From Bacteroidia bacterium (GTDB lineage: Bacteria > Bacteroidota > Bacteroidia > J057): a DNA stretch of 64,000 nt. The translations under genes and the position numbers were made by a program. Shown here one piece after another: positions 50,423-59,658 of the stretch (within the stretch, counting starts at the first letter, position 1; each line of letters starts with the position of its first letter). Below the pieces are notes generated by a model. That model saw only the letters and a program-made list of their open reading frames with translations, was not told the DNA's origin and ran no database searches. The stretch is from contig JAWPMV010000004.1 in the NCBI GenBank assembly GCA_033391075.1, positions 62,001 to 126,000 of the forward strand, in the 5' to 3' direction.

Positions 50423-51721
50423 TTAGATCGTATAAGGTTTCCGCATTTTTTTCTTCCGTAATTTATTGGCTTCCCCATCATTAAATTTCTCCTTGGCAGG
50501 ATCCCATTTGAGAGGTCTTCCAAGGTGATAGGCAATATTAGCCGCACAGCAGATACTGGAAGTTCTGTGGCCCGTTTCCACATTACAGATGGGGTCTTTG
50601 CGAGATTTCATTGCATCCAGCCAATCCTGGGTATGATCTCCTCCTGTATCATACAAACGGGTTTCGCCTGCTTTGATTTCTGCCGAAACCAAATTTGCAG
50701 GATTGGAATCAAGAAACTTTCGGCTTACATCTATGCTGCCCTTACTTCCGATAAAGCGAACGGCCCATCCTCTGCCAAAATCTTCATGATACATTTCGAC
50801 TCCATTTGCATAGACCATTTTTAGGCCTCGGGTCGCTCCTTTTTCACTCGGAGGAATGAACTCCATAGGACCACTTTCATCCATCCCCAATCCCCACTGA
50901 GCAATGTCAAACATATGGGCCCCCCAGTCAGAAATAATCCCTCCTCCGTACTCCCTGAATAGACGCCAATCCGGCCAGAAATCAGTTTTGATTTGAGGAG
51001 GTGCTAATCTATGATTGTAATTGCCGACCGGACTAGGTCCGCACCAATTATCCCAATTGAAATCTGTCGGGATATCTTCAGCCTCCAGATTATAAGCAAT
51101 CGCGGGATCACCTACATTCACCAATACTTTCTGGACTTCTCCTATATATCCATTTCTAACCAGTTCGCAGGCATGTCTGAAATTTCGTCCCGATCTTTGT
51201 TGGCTTCCCGTTTGAAGAATCCGATTGTATTTTTCTGTGGCCTTTACCATGTCTCTTCCTTCTTTTATGGTATGGGCCAAAGGTTTTTCACAATACACGT
51301 CCTTGCCTTTTTTCATGGCATGAATCGCATGGATAGAATGCCAATGATCCGGACTTGCCACAACCACACCATCTATATCCTCCCTTTCCAGCATCTCCTC
51401 ATAGTTTAGGTATGCAGCAACACTCTCATACTCATTTTTTCCTCGGGAAGTTGCATAAGCATTATGGAGGATGTTCTGATATTCTTTGATTTTGTGGGGG
51501 AAAAGGTCGGATGCTGCGACCATCTGGGCATTGGGGTTTTTTGCATAAGTTCTGGCAATGCCCGGACTCTTTTTCCCACAGCCAATGAGGGCGATATTGA
51601 TCTTGTCGCTGGGGGCTACATAGCCTTTCCCCAAGACATAGCGAGGGACTATACTAAGGCTGGCCCCAGCAATCAAGCTCTTCTTGAGAAATGATCTTCT
51701 GGATTTCGAGATAGCTTTCAT
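50423..51721 (-). CDS. Gfo/Idh/MocA-family oxidoreductase with Tat signal (1)
   Basis: The 432-aa product begins with a Tat signal peptide (SRRSFLKKSLIAGASLSIV). The Rossmann fold starts with INIALIGCGKKSPG (NAD(P) binding), followed by VVASPDHWHSIHAIHAM and DVYCEKPLAHTIKEGRDMV (the conserved EKP Lys), then the C-terminal substrate domain with the active-site region GGGIISDWGAHMFDIAQWG. Such enzymes oxidise or epimerise sugars or polyols with tightly bound NAD(P); Tat export lets them fold with the cofactor before crossing the membrane. The longer frame to 51766 starts 15 residues earlier; the ATG at 51721 matches the Tat pattern better. A GH92 glycosidase gene ends 126 nt upstream on the same strand. 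Confidence 0.9.
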   Translation of the reverse strand: MKAISKSRRSFLKKSLIAGASLSIVPRYVLGKGYVAPSDKINIALIGCGKKSPGIARTYAKNPNAQMVAASDLFPHKIKEYQNILHNAYATSRGKNEYESVAAYLNYEEMLEREDIDGVVVASPDHWHSIHAIHAMKKGKDVYCEKPLAHTIKEGRDMVKATEKYNRILQTGSQQRSGRNFRHACELVRNGYIGEVQKVLVNVGDPAIAYNLEAEDIPTDFNWDNWCGPSPVGNYNHRLAPPQIKTDFWPDWRLFREYGGGIISDWGAHMFDIAQWGLGMDESGPMEFIPPSEKGATRGLKMVYANGVEMYHEDFGRGWAVRFIGSKGSIDVSRKFLDSNPANLVSAEIKAGETRLYDTGGDHTQDWLDAMKSRKDPICNVETGHRTSSICCAANIAYHLGRPLKWDPAKEKFNDGEANKLRKKKMRKPYTI

Positions 51722-51847
51722 TTGTAGTAGTATTTTTGAGAGGTTGATGAAATTAAATATACTCAATTCCCTCGAAAGCTAATGGATCAGCTTTACCCGG
51801 CTTCCTCAAAAATAGGTGTTTTCATTTAAGCAACCTTTCCGCTTAGC

Positions 51848-54259
51848 TTAGTTGTCTATTTTTGGTGGTAAAGCCTCCAGACTTGAGCCCCATTGGGTAT
51901 TGGGTTCTGCTCCCATATCAAGTTTCAGGGAACCTCCCTTGACCAGGTCTTTGTGGTAGAACCAGGGCTTATCCAGAACTTCTCCATTCAGATTAGCTGA
52001 TTGGATATAGCGGTTTTGGGAAGAAGAATTTTTGGCTTCAATGACGAATTCGGCACCTGAATAGTATTCAGGATCGAGTTTTATCCTGATTTCCTCAAAT
52101 ATGGGACTGCCAATGTCATAATAAGGCTCCTGAGAAGCTCCCCCTTTCATAGAAAAGATTCCAATTTTCATGAGGACAGCTAATGCCCCCATCAATCCCT
52201 GATCTTCATCACCCGAATATCCTGCTTCAGGAGAAATTCCGGAATATACCTTTTCGACTACCTCTCTACTCCAGTATTGAGTGAGGTAAGGATTGCCGGA
52301 ATAGTTGAAAATGAATGCGGTTTGCATGCTGGGCTGATTGCCATAATTGATGTATACCCTACGGTTTTGCTTGGTCTCTTCTTCTGTTTCTCCCTTTTTT
52401 GAGACGAAATCATGTCTGGCAGCTTTGAGAAAAGAAGATTGCAAGGCTTCATTGAAAAACTTTTGCCCTCCCATCAAATCAACCAGACTATGCAGATCAT
52501 GGGGAACAAACCAACTAAACTGCGCAGCATTTCCTTCGACAAAACCATTATCGTATCTGAGGACATCTACATTTTCTTCCCATTTATCATCGATGTTTTT
52601 CACCCAAACCCATCCGAGCGTTTGCTTGTAGACATTTCGGTAGTTCTGGCCTCTCTCAGCAAATATTTTCGCATCTGAGTCCTTTCCCAGTGCTTTGGCC
52701 ATTTCCGAGAGCGTCCAATCCTGGTAAGCATATTCGAGGGTTTGTCCTGTGCCATCTTCATGATAGCCTTTTTGGGGAGTAGGCAGAGGATGGGGAATGT
52801 ATCCTCGGTCGAGGTAGAAATCGAGTCCCCCTCCGATGAAAGTCTCATGTTCATAGCCAGATTTAGCCATGATTCCTCCGGGCATATGATTTTTCTTCAT
52901 GCCCTCATAAGCCAGCTCCGCATCAAAGCCTCTGATTCCCTTCATATACGCACTTACGATAAAAGGGGTAGAAGAGGCTCCGGTCATGACATAAGTATAA
53001 TTTCCTCCAGAAGGTCCTCTAGGAATCAGGCCGCCATCCTTGTACATCAGCAACATGGAATTGACAAATTCCTCACTGACTTTTGGATAAACCAGGTGCC
53101 AGAGGGTATTAAGGGTCCATTGGGCGCCCCAGAAACTATCAGAATTGTAATGATTGAATAAGGGTTTGCCAGCTTCATCCAAAGGAATTTGAGCGGTTCT
53201 CTTTTTCGGACCTGTCATATCCGTATACTTCCCATCGATATCACTGATGATTCTTCTTCCCTGTAGTGCATGCCAAAGGTCTGTATAAAACCTCCTTTGT
53301 TCTTCTTCACTTCCTCCTTTGACCTCTATTTTACTCAGCCATTCATTCCATACAGTTCTGGAATCCGCTACGACCTGGTCAAAATCCCAGGCTGGCAATT
53401 CGGACTCCAGATTTTTTCGTGCCTGACTTTCGCTGACATAGGAAATCCCTACTTTCATCAATCTCTGTTCATCTTCCTCCGTTTTGAAACTCACATAAGC
53501 GCCTGTATTGGCTCCTTCAACTTCTTCTATAGCATTTAGTAGTTCACCATCTTTCCATCCTCCGAAGCTGTCAAAAGCTTTATCAAACTGGATGACATAA
53601 TACACATAAGTTGCCTTGGGCCTTCTGCGTGTAGGGGCCATGAGGGCATAACCCTCTATTTCCGTATCGCTGAGCTTTTTTGCATAGCCACTTTCTGTAT
53701 CAGAAGGGCCTAAAAAGGTGGAAAAATCTATATGGATATGAGATTGATCGGATTTTGGGAAAGTATATCGGTGAAAGCCTGCCCTTGTGGTAGCAGTTAG
53801 CTCTGCATTGATTCCATAGCTTTCCAGGAAAATCTGATGATATCCAGCTTTTACTTCCTCCTTATCATGTGAGTAGGTAGACCCATAAGCATCAGCACCT
53901 AAATGCCCTTTGAATGTGCCCTTTGTCGGGAGAACCGGAATGCCGGACAATTGCCAGGCGTGGATGTGGCTGAAACTTCTGATTGTATCCTGATTATAGC
54001 GATAGCCAGAATTCCAGGCTCCATTGATCACCATATCAGGAGAAAGGTTGACCATCCCAAAAGGACGAGTCGCAGAATTAAAAAAGAACCAACGGGAATT
54101 GGCGGCATCTACAAGAGGTTCTACCAGATCAACTGGATCTAATTCCTCAAAATTTGTAGATGTTTGGGTTTGCTCTTCCGTTTTTGGTTCCTCACAGGCC
54201 TGTGGCAGAATCAGGAAGCTCAGACTCAGAAAAATATAGATAATGTGTTGGGCTCGCAT
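51848..54259 (-). CDS. GH92-family alpha-mannosidase-type glycoside hydrolase, lipoprotein
   Basis: The 803-aa product has a lipoprotein signal (MRAQHIIYIF to LPQAC). The N-terminal beta-sandwich starts with DLVEPLVDAANSRWFFF and GMVNLSPDMV. The (alpha/alpha)6 catalytic part has YTDLWHALQGRRIISD, SFWGAQWTLNTLWHLVYP, YKDGGLIPRG, SAYMKGIRGFDAELAYEGM and GQTLEYAYQDWTLSEMAK. Near the end come MQTAFIFNYSGNPYLTQYW and GYSGDEDQGLMGALAV. This is the GH92 pattern: Ca2+-dependent exo-mannosidases for N-glycan and yeast-mannan trimming. The TTG at 54271 is disfavoured. There is no SusC/SusD pair around it, so it may act on imported or periplasmic glycans. Confidence 0.9.
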   Translation of the reverse strand: MRAQHIIYIFLSLSFLILPQACEEPKTEEQTQTSTNFEELDPVDLVEPLVDAANSRWFFFNSATRPFGMVNLSPDMVINGAWNSGYRYNQDTIRSFSHIHAWQLSGIPVLPTKGTFKGHLGADAYGSTYSHDKEEVKAGYHQIFLESYGINAELTATTRAGFHRYTFPKSDQSHIHIDFSTFLGPSDTESGYAKKLSDTEIEGYALMAPTRRRPKATYVYYVIQFDKAFDSFGGWKDGELLNAIEEVEGANTGAYVSFKTEEDEQRLMKVGISYVSESQARKNLESELPAWDFDQVVADSRTVWNEWLSKIEVKGGSEEEQRRFYTDLWHALQGRRIISDIDGKYTDMTGPKKRTAQIPLDEAGKPLFNHYNSDSFWGAQWTLNTLWHLVYPKVSEEFVNSMLLMYKDGGLIPRGPSGGNYTYVMTGASSTPFIVSAYMKGIRGFDAELAYEGMKKNHMPGGIMAKSGYEHETFIGGGLDFYLDRGYIPHPLPTPQKGYHEDGTGQTLEYAYQDWTLSEMAKALGKDSDAKIFAERGQNYRNVYKQTLGWVWVKNIDDKWEENVDVLRYDNGFVEGNAAQFSWFVPHDLHSLVDLMGGQKFFNEALQSSFLKAARHDFVSKKGETEEETKQNRRVYINYGNQPSMQTAFIFNYSGNPYLTQYWSREVVEKVYSGISPEAGYSGDEDQGLMGALAVLMKIGIFSMKGGASQEPYYDIGSPIFEEIRIKLDPEYYSGAEFVIEAKNSSSQNRYIQSANLNGEVLDKPWFYHKDLVKGGSLKLDMGAEPNTQWGSSLEALPPKIDN

Positions 54260-54381
54260 AGGTACAATCAATTTCCGCTACAAAATAAGTAATCAGACAG
54301 TATTAGCATACAATTTTATGCTCATCTCGAACTTTGCCAAACGCATGCTCGAAATTGCCTGTTACCTTAACAAGATGCGAA

Positions 54382-55401
54382 TTAAAATTTTTCTTGAAAC
54401 TTTTCAATTTTCTCTTTTGAGAGGTTTTTGCCTTCATTTATCAGGATTCTAAAACGAAAGACCTCAGAAGCTCCTGAAGCTAGTCGGAAATTCAGTTGTT
54501 CTTTCCCTTTAGAGAAAACGGCCTGCCCTAAAGGATTCGCAGAAAAAAGACCATAGCCTCTCGCGTGCCAGTAAGTCGGATAAGCAGGATTTTCAGGATG
54601 GTCCAGGATAATAATTTCTACTGATTCGCCCTCCAGTTCTCCAGCTAATTTCATCCATTTGGCACGCGTTCCCCAAACTTCTCCCCCCCTAATTCCTTCG
54701 CTGCTTTCATAGTTCCCATTGGCTTCTACAGAACTTTGACCTTTCTCTTTGGGAATTTGTCCATCTTTATCGGCAAAAAGTCCGGGCTTATCTGAAGGGA
54801 GTTCCAATTCTCTTCTTAGCCTGATGGCAAACATGCCCTCTTTGTTGTCGGTGAAACTAAGGTTTTCCTTTGCAGTCAGCTCACTTTCCCTGTCAATGAT
54901 GATGACTCCTTCCTTTTCCTGGAAATGAAAAGTCGCTTGCTCTTCAAGCAGCACTTTTCCCTCATGATCCACCCAATGAGAACGAGCAACTAATTTCCCT
55001 TTTTCTTTCCCTCCTTCTAGTTTGAGGAACTCCTGATGTCGTATTTCTCCGTACCTATGCCGTTTTTCAGGAGGACGATCTGAGGAATTGTTCCAAAAAT
55101 CCAAGCCATTTACATCGCCATAATTGAACCAGTGTCCCAGATGATGTCGATGGTCAACTCTTTCTCCCGGACGGGTATCAAGAGGAAAGCCTCGACTGAG
55201 GACTTTCCCACTCATGGTCTTTAGGGGATAGAGGACAGCCTTTTTGAGTTCATCCCGATAGAGGTATGAACTGATGTGCTGCCCATTGATCCAGATCTCA
55301 ATTTCCTGTTGGTCTTCTTTGCTTATGAAGCGAACACCTTCCTGACTCCAAACTACTTGAATACCCATTAGGAGGAGAGACAGACTTAGCAGATATTTCA
55401 T
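54382..55401 (-). CDS. DUF6807 (PmoA-like) secreted protein
   Basis: The 339-aa product has a signal peptide (MKYLLSLSLLLMGIQVVWSQ). The family signatures are present: AVLYPLKTMSGKVLSRGFPL, RVDHRHHLGHWFNYGDVNG and LDFWNNSSD, then a run of beta strands (SHWVDHEGKVLLEEQATF, SFTDNKEGMFAIRLRREL), GGEVWGTRAKWMKL and PAYPTYWHARGYGLFSANP. It is named for similarity to methane monooxygenase PmoA but has no known metal site of that enzyme and is thought to fold like a sugar-binding or epimerase beta-sandwich. The HRHHLGHW His cluster may bind a metal or substrate. It starts 6 nt after the Gfo/Idh/MocA gene, an operon arrangement commonly seen for this family in sugar loci. Confidence 0.82.
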   Translation of the reverse strand: MKYLLSLSLLLMGIQVVWSQEGVRFISKEDQQEIEIWINGQHISSYLYRDELKKAVLYPLKTMSGKVLSRGFPLDTRPGERVDHRHHLGHWFNYGDVNGLDFWNNSSDRPPEKRHRYGEIRHQEFLKLEGGKEKGKLVARSHWVDHEGKVLLEEQATFHFQEKEGVIIIDRESELTAKENLSFTDNKEGMFAIRLRRELELPSDKPGLFADKDGQIPKEKGQSSVEANGNYESSEGIRGGEVWGTRAKWMKLAGELEGESVEIIILDHPENPAYPTYWHARGYGLFSANPLGQAVFSKGKEQLNFRLASGASEVFRFRILINEGKNLSKEKIEKFQEKF

Positions 55402-55407
55402 GGCATA

Positions 55408-56766
55408 TCAATATTGAAAGACTTTCCCTCCTGCCAAGACGTCTTGATTCTTTTCATCGAAGCTCACATATTTCCCGGTTCTGAGGGCGGCCGTAGTCAT
55501 GATATTGGCGATAGAATGATTATAACCTGCTTCTACCGGAGCATTGGGGGTTTTGCGGCTTCTCACACATTCCATCCAGTTGAGCATATGCAGGGTCGTA
55601 GAATTGTCCGCGCCTGTATTGGCAGAAGTAACCACCTTTACGTCAGATTTGGTGAGGTCAAATTCCGGCAAGGCATTAGGTTTCATATCCATAGCACTTG
55701 CGTGGCGTTCCTGCAAGCTTCCATTAGGCGTTACTTTACGAGTTTTGAGATTGAGTTCGCCTCCATTGGCATAATAGATTTCTTTGGTTCCTCCTGCTGA
55801 ATTGGTGAAACGAGAGGAATAAACGACCTGAAAACCCTTGGAAGGATCATCCAGGGGGCCGTAATCAAATACTGCTGTCATCGTATCAAAATTCTTCCGA
55901 CCATCTTTCCACAAATAAATGCCACCATTTGCTGCGACACTTCGAGGATGAGCTAAGTCCGAGAACCAATGAACAGTATCGATCTGGTGAGACATCCATT
56001 GGCCGGGAATTCCGGAGGAATACGGCCAGAATAAACGATACTCAAGGTATTTACGTGGATCCCATTTCTCAAAGGGGCGATTCATCAGGTAACGCTTCCA
56101 GTCTGTATCAGACTCTCTTATTTCCCGTGTCAGCTTCGGAAGTCGCCAGCGACCGGGCTGGTTGACATTCCAGGTCATATGGACAGAAACGATGTCGCCA
56201 AATTTGCCTGACTTGATAAATTCATTGGCCGCATGATAATTGGGATTGCTTCTTCTCTGAGAACCAATTTGTACGATGATTCCGGATTCCTTTACTGCCT
56301 TTAATCCAATACGGGCATCTTCCATGGTTTCTGCAAAAGGCTTTTCGACATAAGCATCTTTTTTAGCCTCTGCTGCCTGGACCGTATGAAGGGCATGCTG
56401 AAAGTCTGCCGTAGAAATTATTACGGAATCGATTTCATTTTTTTCATACATCTCTTCATTATTCCGATACTGCTTGATTTTATCTCCGGTCAATTCTTTC
56501 ACATAGTCAGCCCCTTCCTCTCTCCTTCTTTTCCAGATATCCGAGACTCCTACAAGCTCGAAATTCATTTCCTTATTCTTTTTGAGAAAAGCCGGAATTA
56601 AGGCCCCTCTGCAACGATTGGAAAATCCTACAATCCCTACGCGCACCCTGTCATTTGAACCCAGGATTCGGCTATATGATTTTGCACTAAGTCCCATAGC
56701 AATTGCCCCTCCGCTCAGGGCCGTCTTTTTGATAAAAGACCGTCTGCTTTCTTTGTTTGTGTCCAT
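55408..56766 (-). CDS. Gfo/Idh/MocA-family oxidoreductase with Tat signal (2)
   Basis: The 452-aa product starts with a Tat signal (SRRSFIKKTALSGGAIAMG). It has the Rossmann motif VRVGIVGFSNRCRG, then VIISTADFQHALHTVQAA, DAYVEKPFAETMEDARI (EKP) and PYSSGIPGQWMSHQIDTVHW in the substrate-binding half. It shares this layout with the enzyme at 50423-51721, but the two are only distant paralogues. With the DUF6807 gene 6 nt downstream and GH92 beyond, it is part of a periplasmic sugar-conversion group. It is divergent from the propeller/cytochrome gene at 56983. Confidence 0.9.
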   Translation of the reverse strand: MDTNKESRRSFIKKTALSGGAIAMGLSAKSYSRILGSNDRVRVGIVGFSNRCRGALIPAFLKKNKEMNFELVGVSDIWKRRREEGADYVKELTGDKIKQYRNNEEMYEKNEIDSVIISTADFQHALHTVQAAEAKKDAYVEKPFAETMEDARIGLKAVKESGIIVQIGSQRRSNPNYHAANEFIKSGKFGDIVSVHMTWNVNQPGRWRLPKLTREIRESDTDWKRYLMNRPFEKWDPRKYLEYRLFWPYSSGIPGQWMSHQIDTVHWFSDLAHPRSVAANGGIYLWKDGRKNFDTMTAVFDYGPLDDPSKGFQVVYSSRFTNSAGGTKEIYYANGGELNLKTRKVTPNGSLQERHASAMDMKPNALPEFDLTKSDVKVVTSANTGADNSTTLHMLNWMECVRSRKTPNAPVEAGYNHSIANIMTTAALRTGKYVSFDEKNQDVLAGGKVFQY

Positions 56767-56917
56767 AATAATTTGGCTAATTGTAGTAGTAAAAATGAGT
56801 TTTGAGAAATTTCGTCCAACCTTATTTATAGGCTGGGCTTAAAATTAAATTACAGAATTTGAGGGTGTATTGAAAGGATCTTATGGTACAAATGAAAATA
56901 AGTAATCTTTGTTCCTT

Positions 56918-56943
56918 CTTAATCTGCTTTTTAGTAGATTAAG
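56918..56943. promoter_or_regulatory. Inverted repeat in the leader of the propeller/cytochrome gene
   Basis: CTTAATCTGC (56918-56927) pairs with GTAGATTAAG (56934-56943), one G-T pair, around TTTTTA. It lies 40 nt before the start codon at 56983 in the divergent spacer, with no T-run after it, so an operator or leader hairpin is more likely than a terminator. Confidence 0.35.
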
Positions 56944-56982
56944 AGGGAAAATTCTATTGAACTCACTACTTAAATTGCTCAA

Positions 56983-59616
56983 ATGAAAGTCTCTCTTTCA
57001 GCAGTTTTGATGATAGTACTCATCATCTCTGCCTGTCAACCTACTATAGAAACAACAGAATACGACAACAGTCAGGGGATCAAGATCCAGAAAGGATTTA
57101 GCATTGATACCCTTTACAGCCCCAGTGAAAACGATCAGGGTTCCTGGGTAGCTCTTGCGAAGGGTGAAAATGGCATGATGTATTCCAGTGATCAATATGG
57201 AAATCTCTATCGATTTTCTATGCCTGCTCCTGGAGTCAGACTTAAGGCCGAAGAGGTAGATAGCCTCGGCATCAATATTGGTTATGCTCATGGCTTGCTT
57301 TGGGCCTTTAATAGCCTTTATGTATCTGTAAATCGTGGATGGAACAATGAGGAAGTTGAAAATGGAAGTGGGGTATATCGACTTACTGATTCGGATGCAG
57401 ATGGAAATCTTGATAAGATCGAACAGCTATTAAAACTGGAAGGAGCGGGTGAACATGGGCCTCATAGCCTGGTCCTGAGTCCAGATGGAGAAAGTATCTA
57501 TTTCATCGCGGGAAATCATGTGTTGATACCGGATGAATTGAAAGAGAATACACGTTTGCCCAATAATTGGGGGGAAGATAATCTGGCGGAGCCTTATTTG
57601 GATGCTCGGGGCCATGCCAATGATATCCTGGCTCCCGGAGGCTGGATCGCTAATATGGATCCGTCCGGGCAAAACTGGGAATTGATCAGTGCCGGTTTCC
57701 GAAATCCCTTTGACATGGGATTCAATCAGGATGGAGAACTCTTTGCCTATGATGCCGATATGGAATGGGATATGGGAATGCCGTGGTATAGGCCTACTCG
57801 GATTTGTCATGTAACCAGCGGGAGTGAATTTGGCTGGAGAACGGGTACGGGTAAATGGCCGACCTATTATCCAGATGCTTTACCAGCAGTAGTAAATCTC
57901 AATCAGGGCTCACCTACAGGAGTAGTCATGGGACATCACCTGGCTTTTCCGGCTAAATTTTCCAATGGCCTCTTTGCCAATGACTGGAGCTTTGGAACCA
58001 TGTACTATGTAGATCTTAAACCCAATGGAAGTTCGTATACCGCAAAACGAGAAGAATTTCTATCTGGAACTCCTATGCCTCTGACGGATGCAGTTGCCGG
58101 GGAAGATGGCAATTTATATTTCGCTACAGGAGGTCGAAGACTGGAGTCTCATTTATTTAGGGTTAGTTATACCGGAGAGGGGGTAGGCGAAAGTCCGTCT
58201 ATGACTGCTGGAAAAGAAGCGGATTTAAGAGAACTAAGGAAATCTTTGGAGGCTTTTCATAATACTGAAGCTTCCAAAGAAGGCATAGAAAAAGCCTGGG
58301 CCCATCTGGATCATGAAGACCGGCATATCCGCTATGCTGCTCGCATGGTATTGGAACATCAAGCCCTGGATAGCTGGAAAGATGCGTTTTATGGGGAAAG
58401 TGGTACTGGAAAAACCATACAGGCCTCCGTAGCTCGCGTGCGTCAGGCAGAAAAGGAAGAAGCCGATGCTATTTATTCAAAACTGGCTAGCCTTGATATG
58501 AGTGCTTTGGATGAGTCTTCGAAATTAGATCTTATGCGGGTGTATGAATTAGCGTTTATTCGTCTGGGTAAACCTTCTGGAGAGCAGGCCCAAAAGTTGG
58601 CAAAAAATCTCAATAATGACTTCCCTTCTCATTCAAATGCCCTGGATAGAGAAATCGCAGAATTATTGATTGCCCTGGAAGATGAAGTGGCTGTAAAAAA
58701 ATGTATCAGTCTGTTGGAAACCCATACTGCTGCCAAGACCAATGGGCATGAAATGTTGGATACGGAAGTTACCAATCGAAGTGAAAGGTACGGTCCTAAA
58801 ATTCAGGCAATCGTAGAAAAGATGCCTCCTTCTGAAGCAATTTTTTATGGAACCCTTTTAAGTCATGCAAAAGCGGGTTGGACAAAGGAACTTCGCGAAA
58901 AATATTTCCAGTGGTTTTATGATGCTTTTAATGCAGAAGGCGGCCTGAGTTTTAAAGCTACTATGGAACATGTACGGAGTAAAGCCATGGAAAAAGTGCC
59001 TGAAGCTGATCGGGAATATTTTCAGGAGTTATCGGGGGTCTATTCCCCAACAGCTGCTATGGCAGATTTACCCCAACCAGAAGGACCGGGTAAAAACTAT
59101 ATCAATGGAGATTTCTGGCGACTGGGAGGAAAAATTCAAAATCATGAAGGAGATATAGCTGCAGGAAAGCAAATGTTTCAGGCGGCTCTTTGTGCCAGTT
59201 GTCATCGCATGAATGGTGAAGGAGGGATCAATGGGCCGGATTTGACCCAGATTCATACACGCTTTAGCCTGGGAGAAATTGCCAATGCTATAATAGCTCC
59301 CCATGATGAAATCTCCGACCAGTACGCCCATACCCTGTTTAGAATGAAAGATGGTCGCAAGCTTGCAGGCCGTATTCTTTCAGAAGAAGGAGATGTCATC
59401 AAAATTCTTCCCAATCCCTTTACCAGTGATGAAGTTGTAGAAATTGCCAAAGCTGAGGTAGAAGGCCGTGAACTTTCCCCAATTTCGCCTATGCCTCCCG
59501 GACTTCTTAATCGACTCAATGAAGATGAAGTCGTAGCCCTCATGGCTTATCTCATTTCCGGAGGAGATGAGGAGCATTATATCTATGGAGGCGATAAAGG
59601 AAGAGAAAGTGATTAA
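56983..59616 (+). CDS. PQQ-dehydrogenase-like propeller lipoprotein with C-terminal cytochrome c domain
   Basis: The 877-aa product has a lipoprotein signal (LMIVLIISACQPT). A soluble beta-propeller like PQQ-dependent sugar/membrane-bound dehydrogenases follows (about 30-400: GIKIQKGFSIDTLYSP, GLLWAFNSLYVSVNRG, GHANDILAPGGWIANMDPSG, SAGFRNPFDMGFNQDGELF). A helical HEAT-like section (about 410-700) links to a cytochrome c domain with the haem motif CASCH (737-741). Its 'RMNGEGGINGPDLTQI' and 'GRILSEEGDVIKIL' continuation is typical of 'putative haem-binding domain' proteins of Planctomycetes and Bacteroidota. It could oxidise sugars and pass electrons to the haem. PQQ dependence is not proven. 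Confidence 0.83.
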   Translation: MKVSLSAVLMIVLIISACQPTIETTEYDNSQGIKIQKGFSIDTLYSPSENDQGSWVALAKGENGMMYSSDQYGNLYRFSMPAPGVRLKAEEVDSLGINIGYAHGLLWAFNSLYVSVNRGWNNEEVENGSGVYRLTDSDADGNLDKIEQLLKLEGAGEHGPHSLVLSPDGESIYFIAGNHVLIPDELKENTRLPNNWGEDNLAEPYLDARGHANDILAPGGWIANMDPSGQNWELISAGFRNPFDMGFNQDGELFAYDADMEWDMGMPWYRPTRICHVTSGSEFGWRTGTGKWPTYYPDALPAVVNLNQGSPTGVVMGHHLAFPAKFSNGLFANDWSFGTMYYVDLKPNGSSYTAKREEFLSGTPMPLTDAVAGEDGNLYFATGGRRLESHLFRVSYTGEGVGESPSMTAGKEADLRELRKSLEAFHNTEASKEGIEKAWAHLDHEDRHIRYAARMVLEHQALDSWKDAFYGESGTGKTIQASVARVRQAEKEEADAIYSKLASLDMSALDESSKLDLMRVYELAFIRLGKPSGEQAQKLAKNLNNDFPSHSNALDREIAELLIALEDEVAVKKCISLLETHTAAKTNGHEMLDTEVTNRSERYGPKIQAIVEKMPPSEAIFYGTLLSHAKAGWTKELREKYFQWFYDAFNAEGGLSFKATMEHVRSKAMEKVPEADREYFQELSGVYSPTAAMADLPQPEGPGKNYINGDFWRLGGKIQNHEGDIAAGKQMFQAALCASCHRMNGEGGINGPDLTQIHTRFSLGEIANAIIAPHDEISDQYAHTLFRMKDGRKLAGRILSEEGDVIKILPNPFTSDEVVEIAKAEVEGRELSPISPMPPGLLNRLNEDEVVALMAYLISGGDEEHYIYGGDKGRESD

Positions 59617-59622
59617 TTGAAA

Positions 59623-59658
59623 AGTATTTGGGGCAGATAATAATCTGTCCCAAATACT
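59623..59658. terminator. Bidirectional terminator
   Basis: A 16-bp stem (59623-59638 with 59643-59658, one G-T pair, loop AATA) lies exactly between the convergent genes ending at 59616 and 59657. It is flanked by ATATTTTC on one side and by CTTTTCAA on the other, so it can stop both transcripts. Confidence 0.8.
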
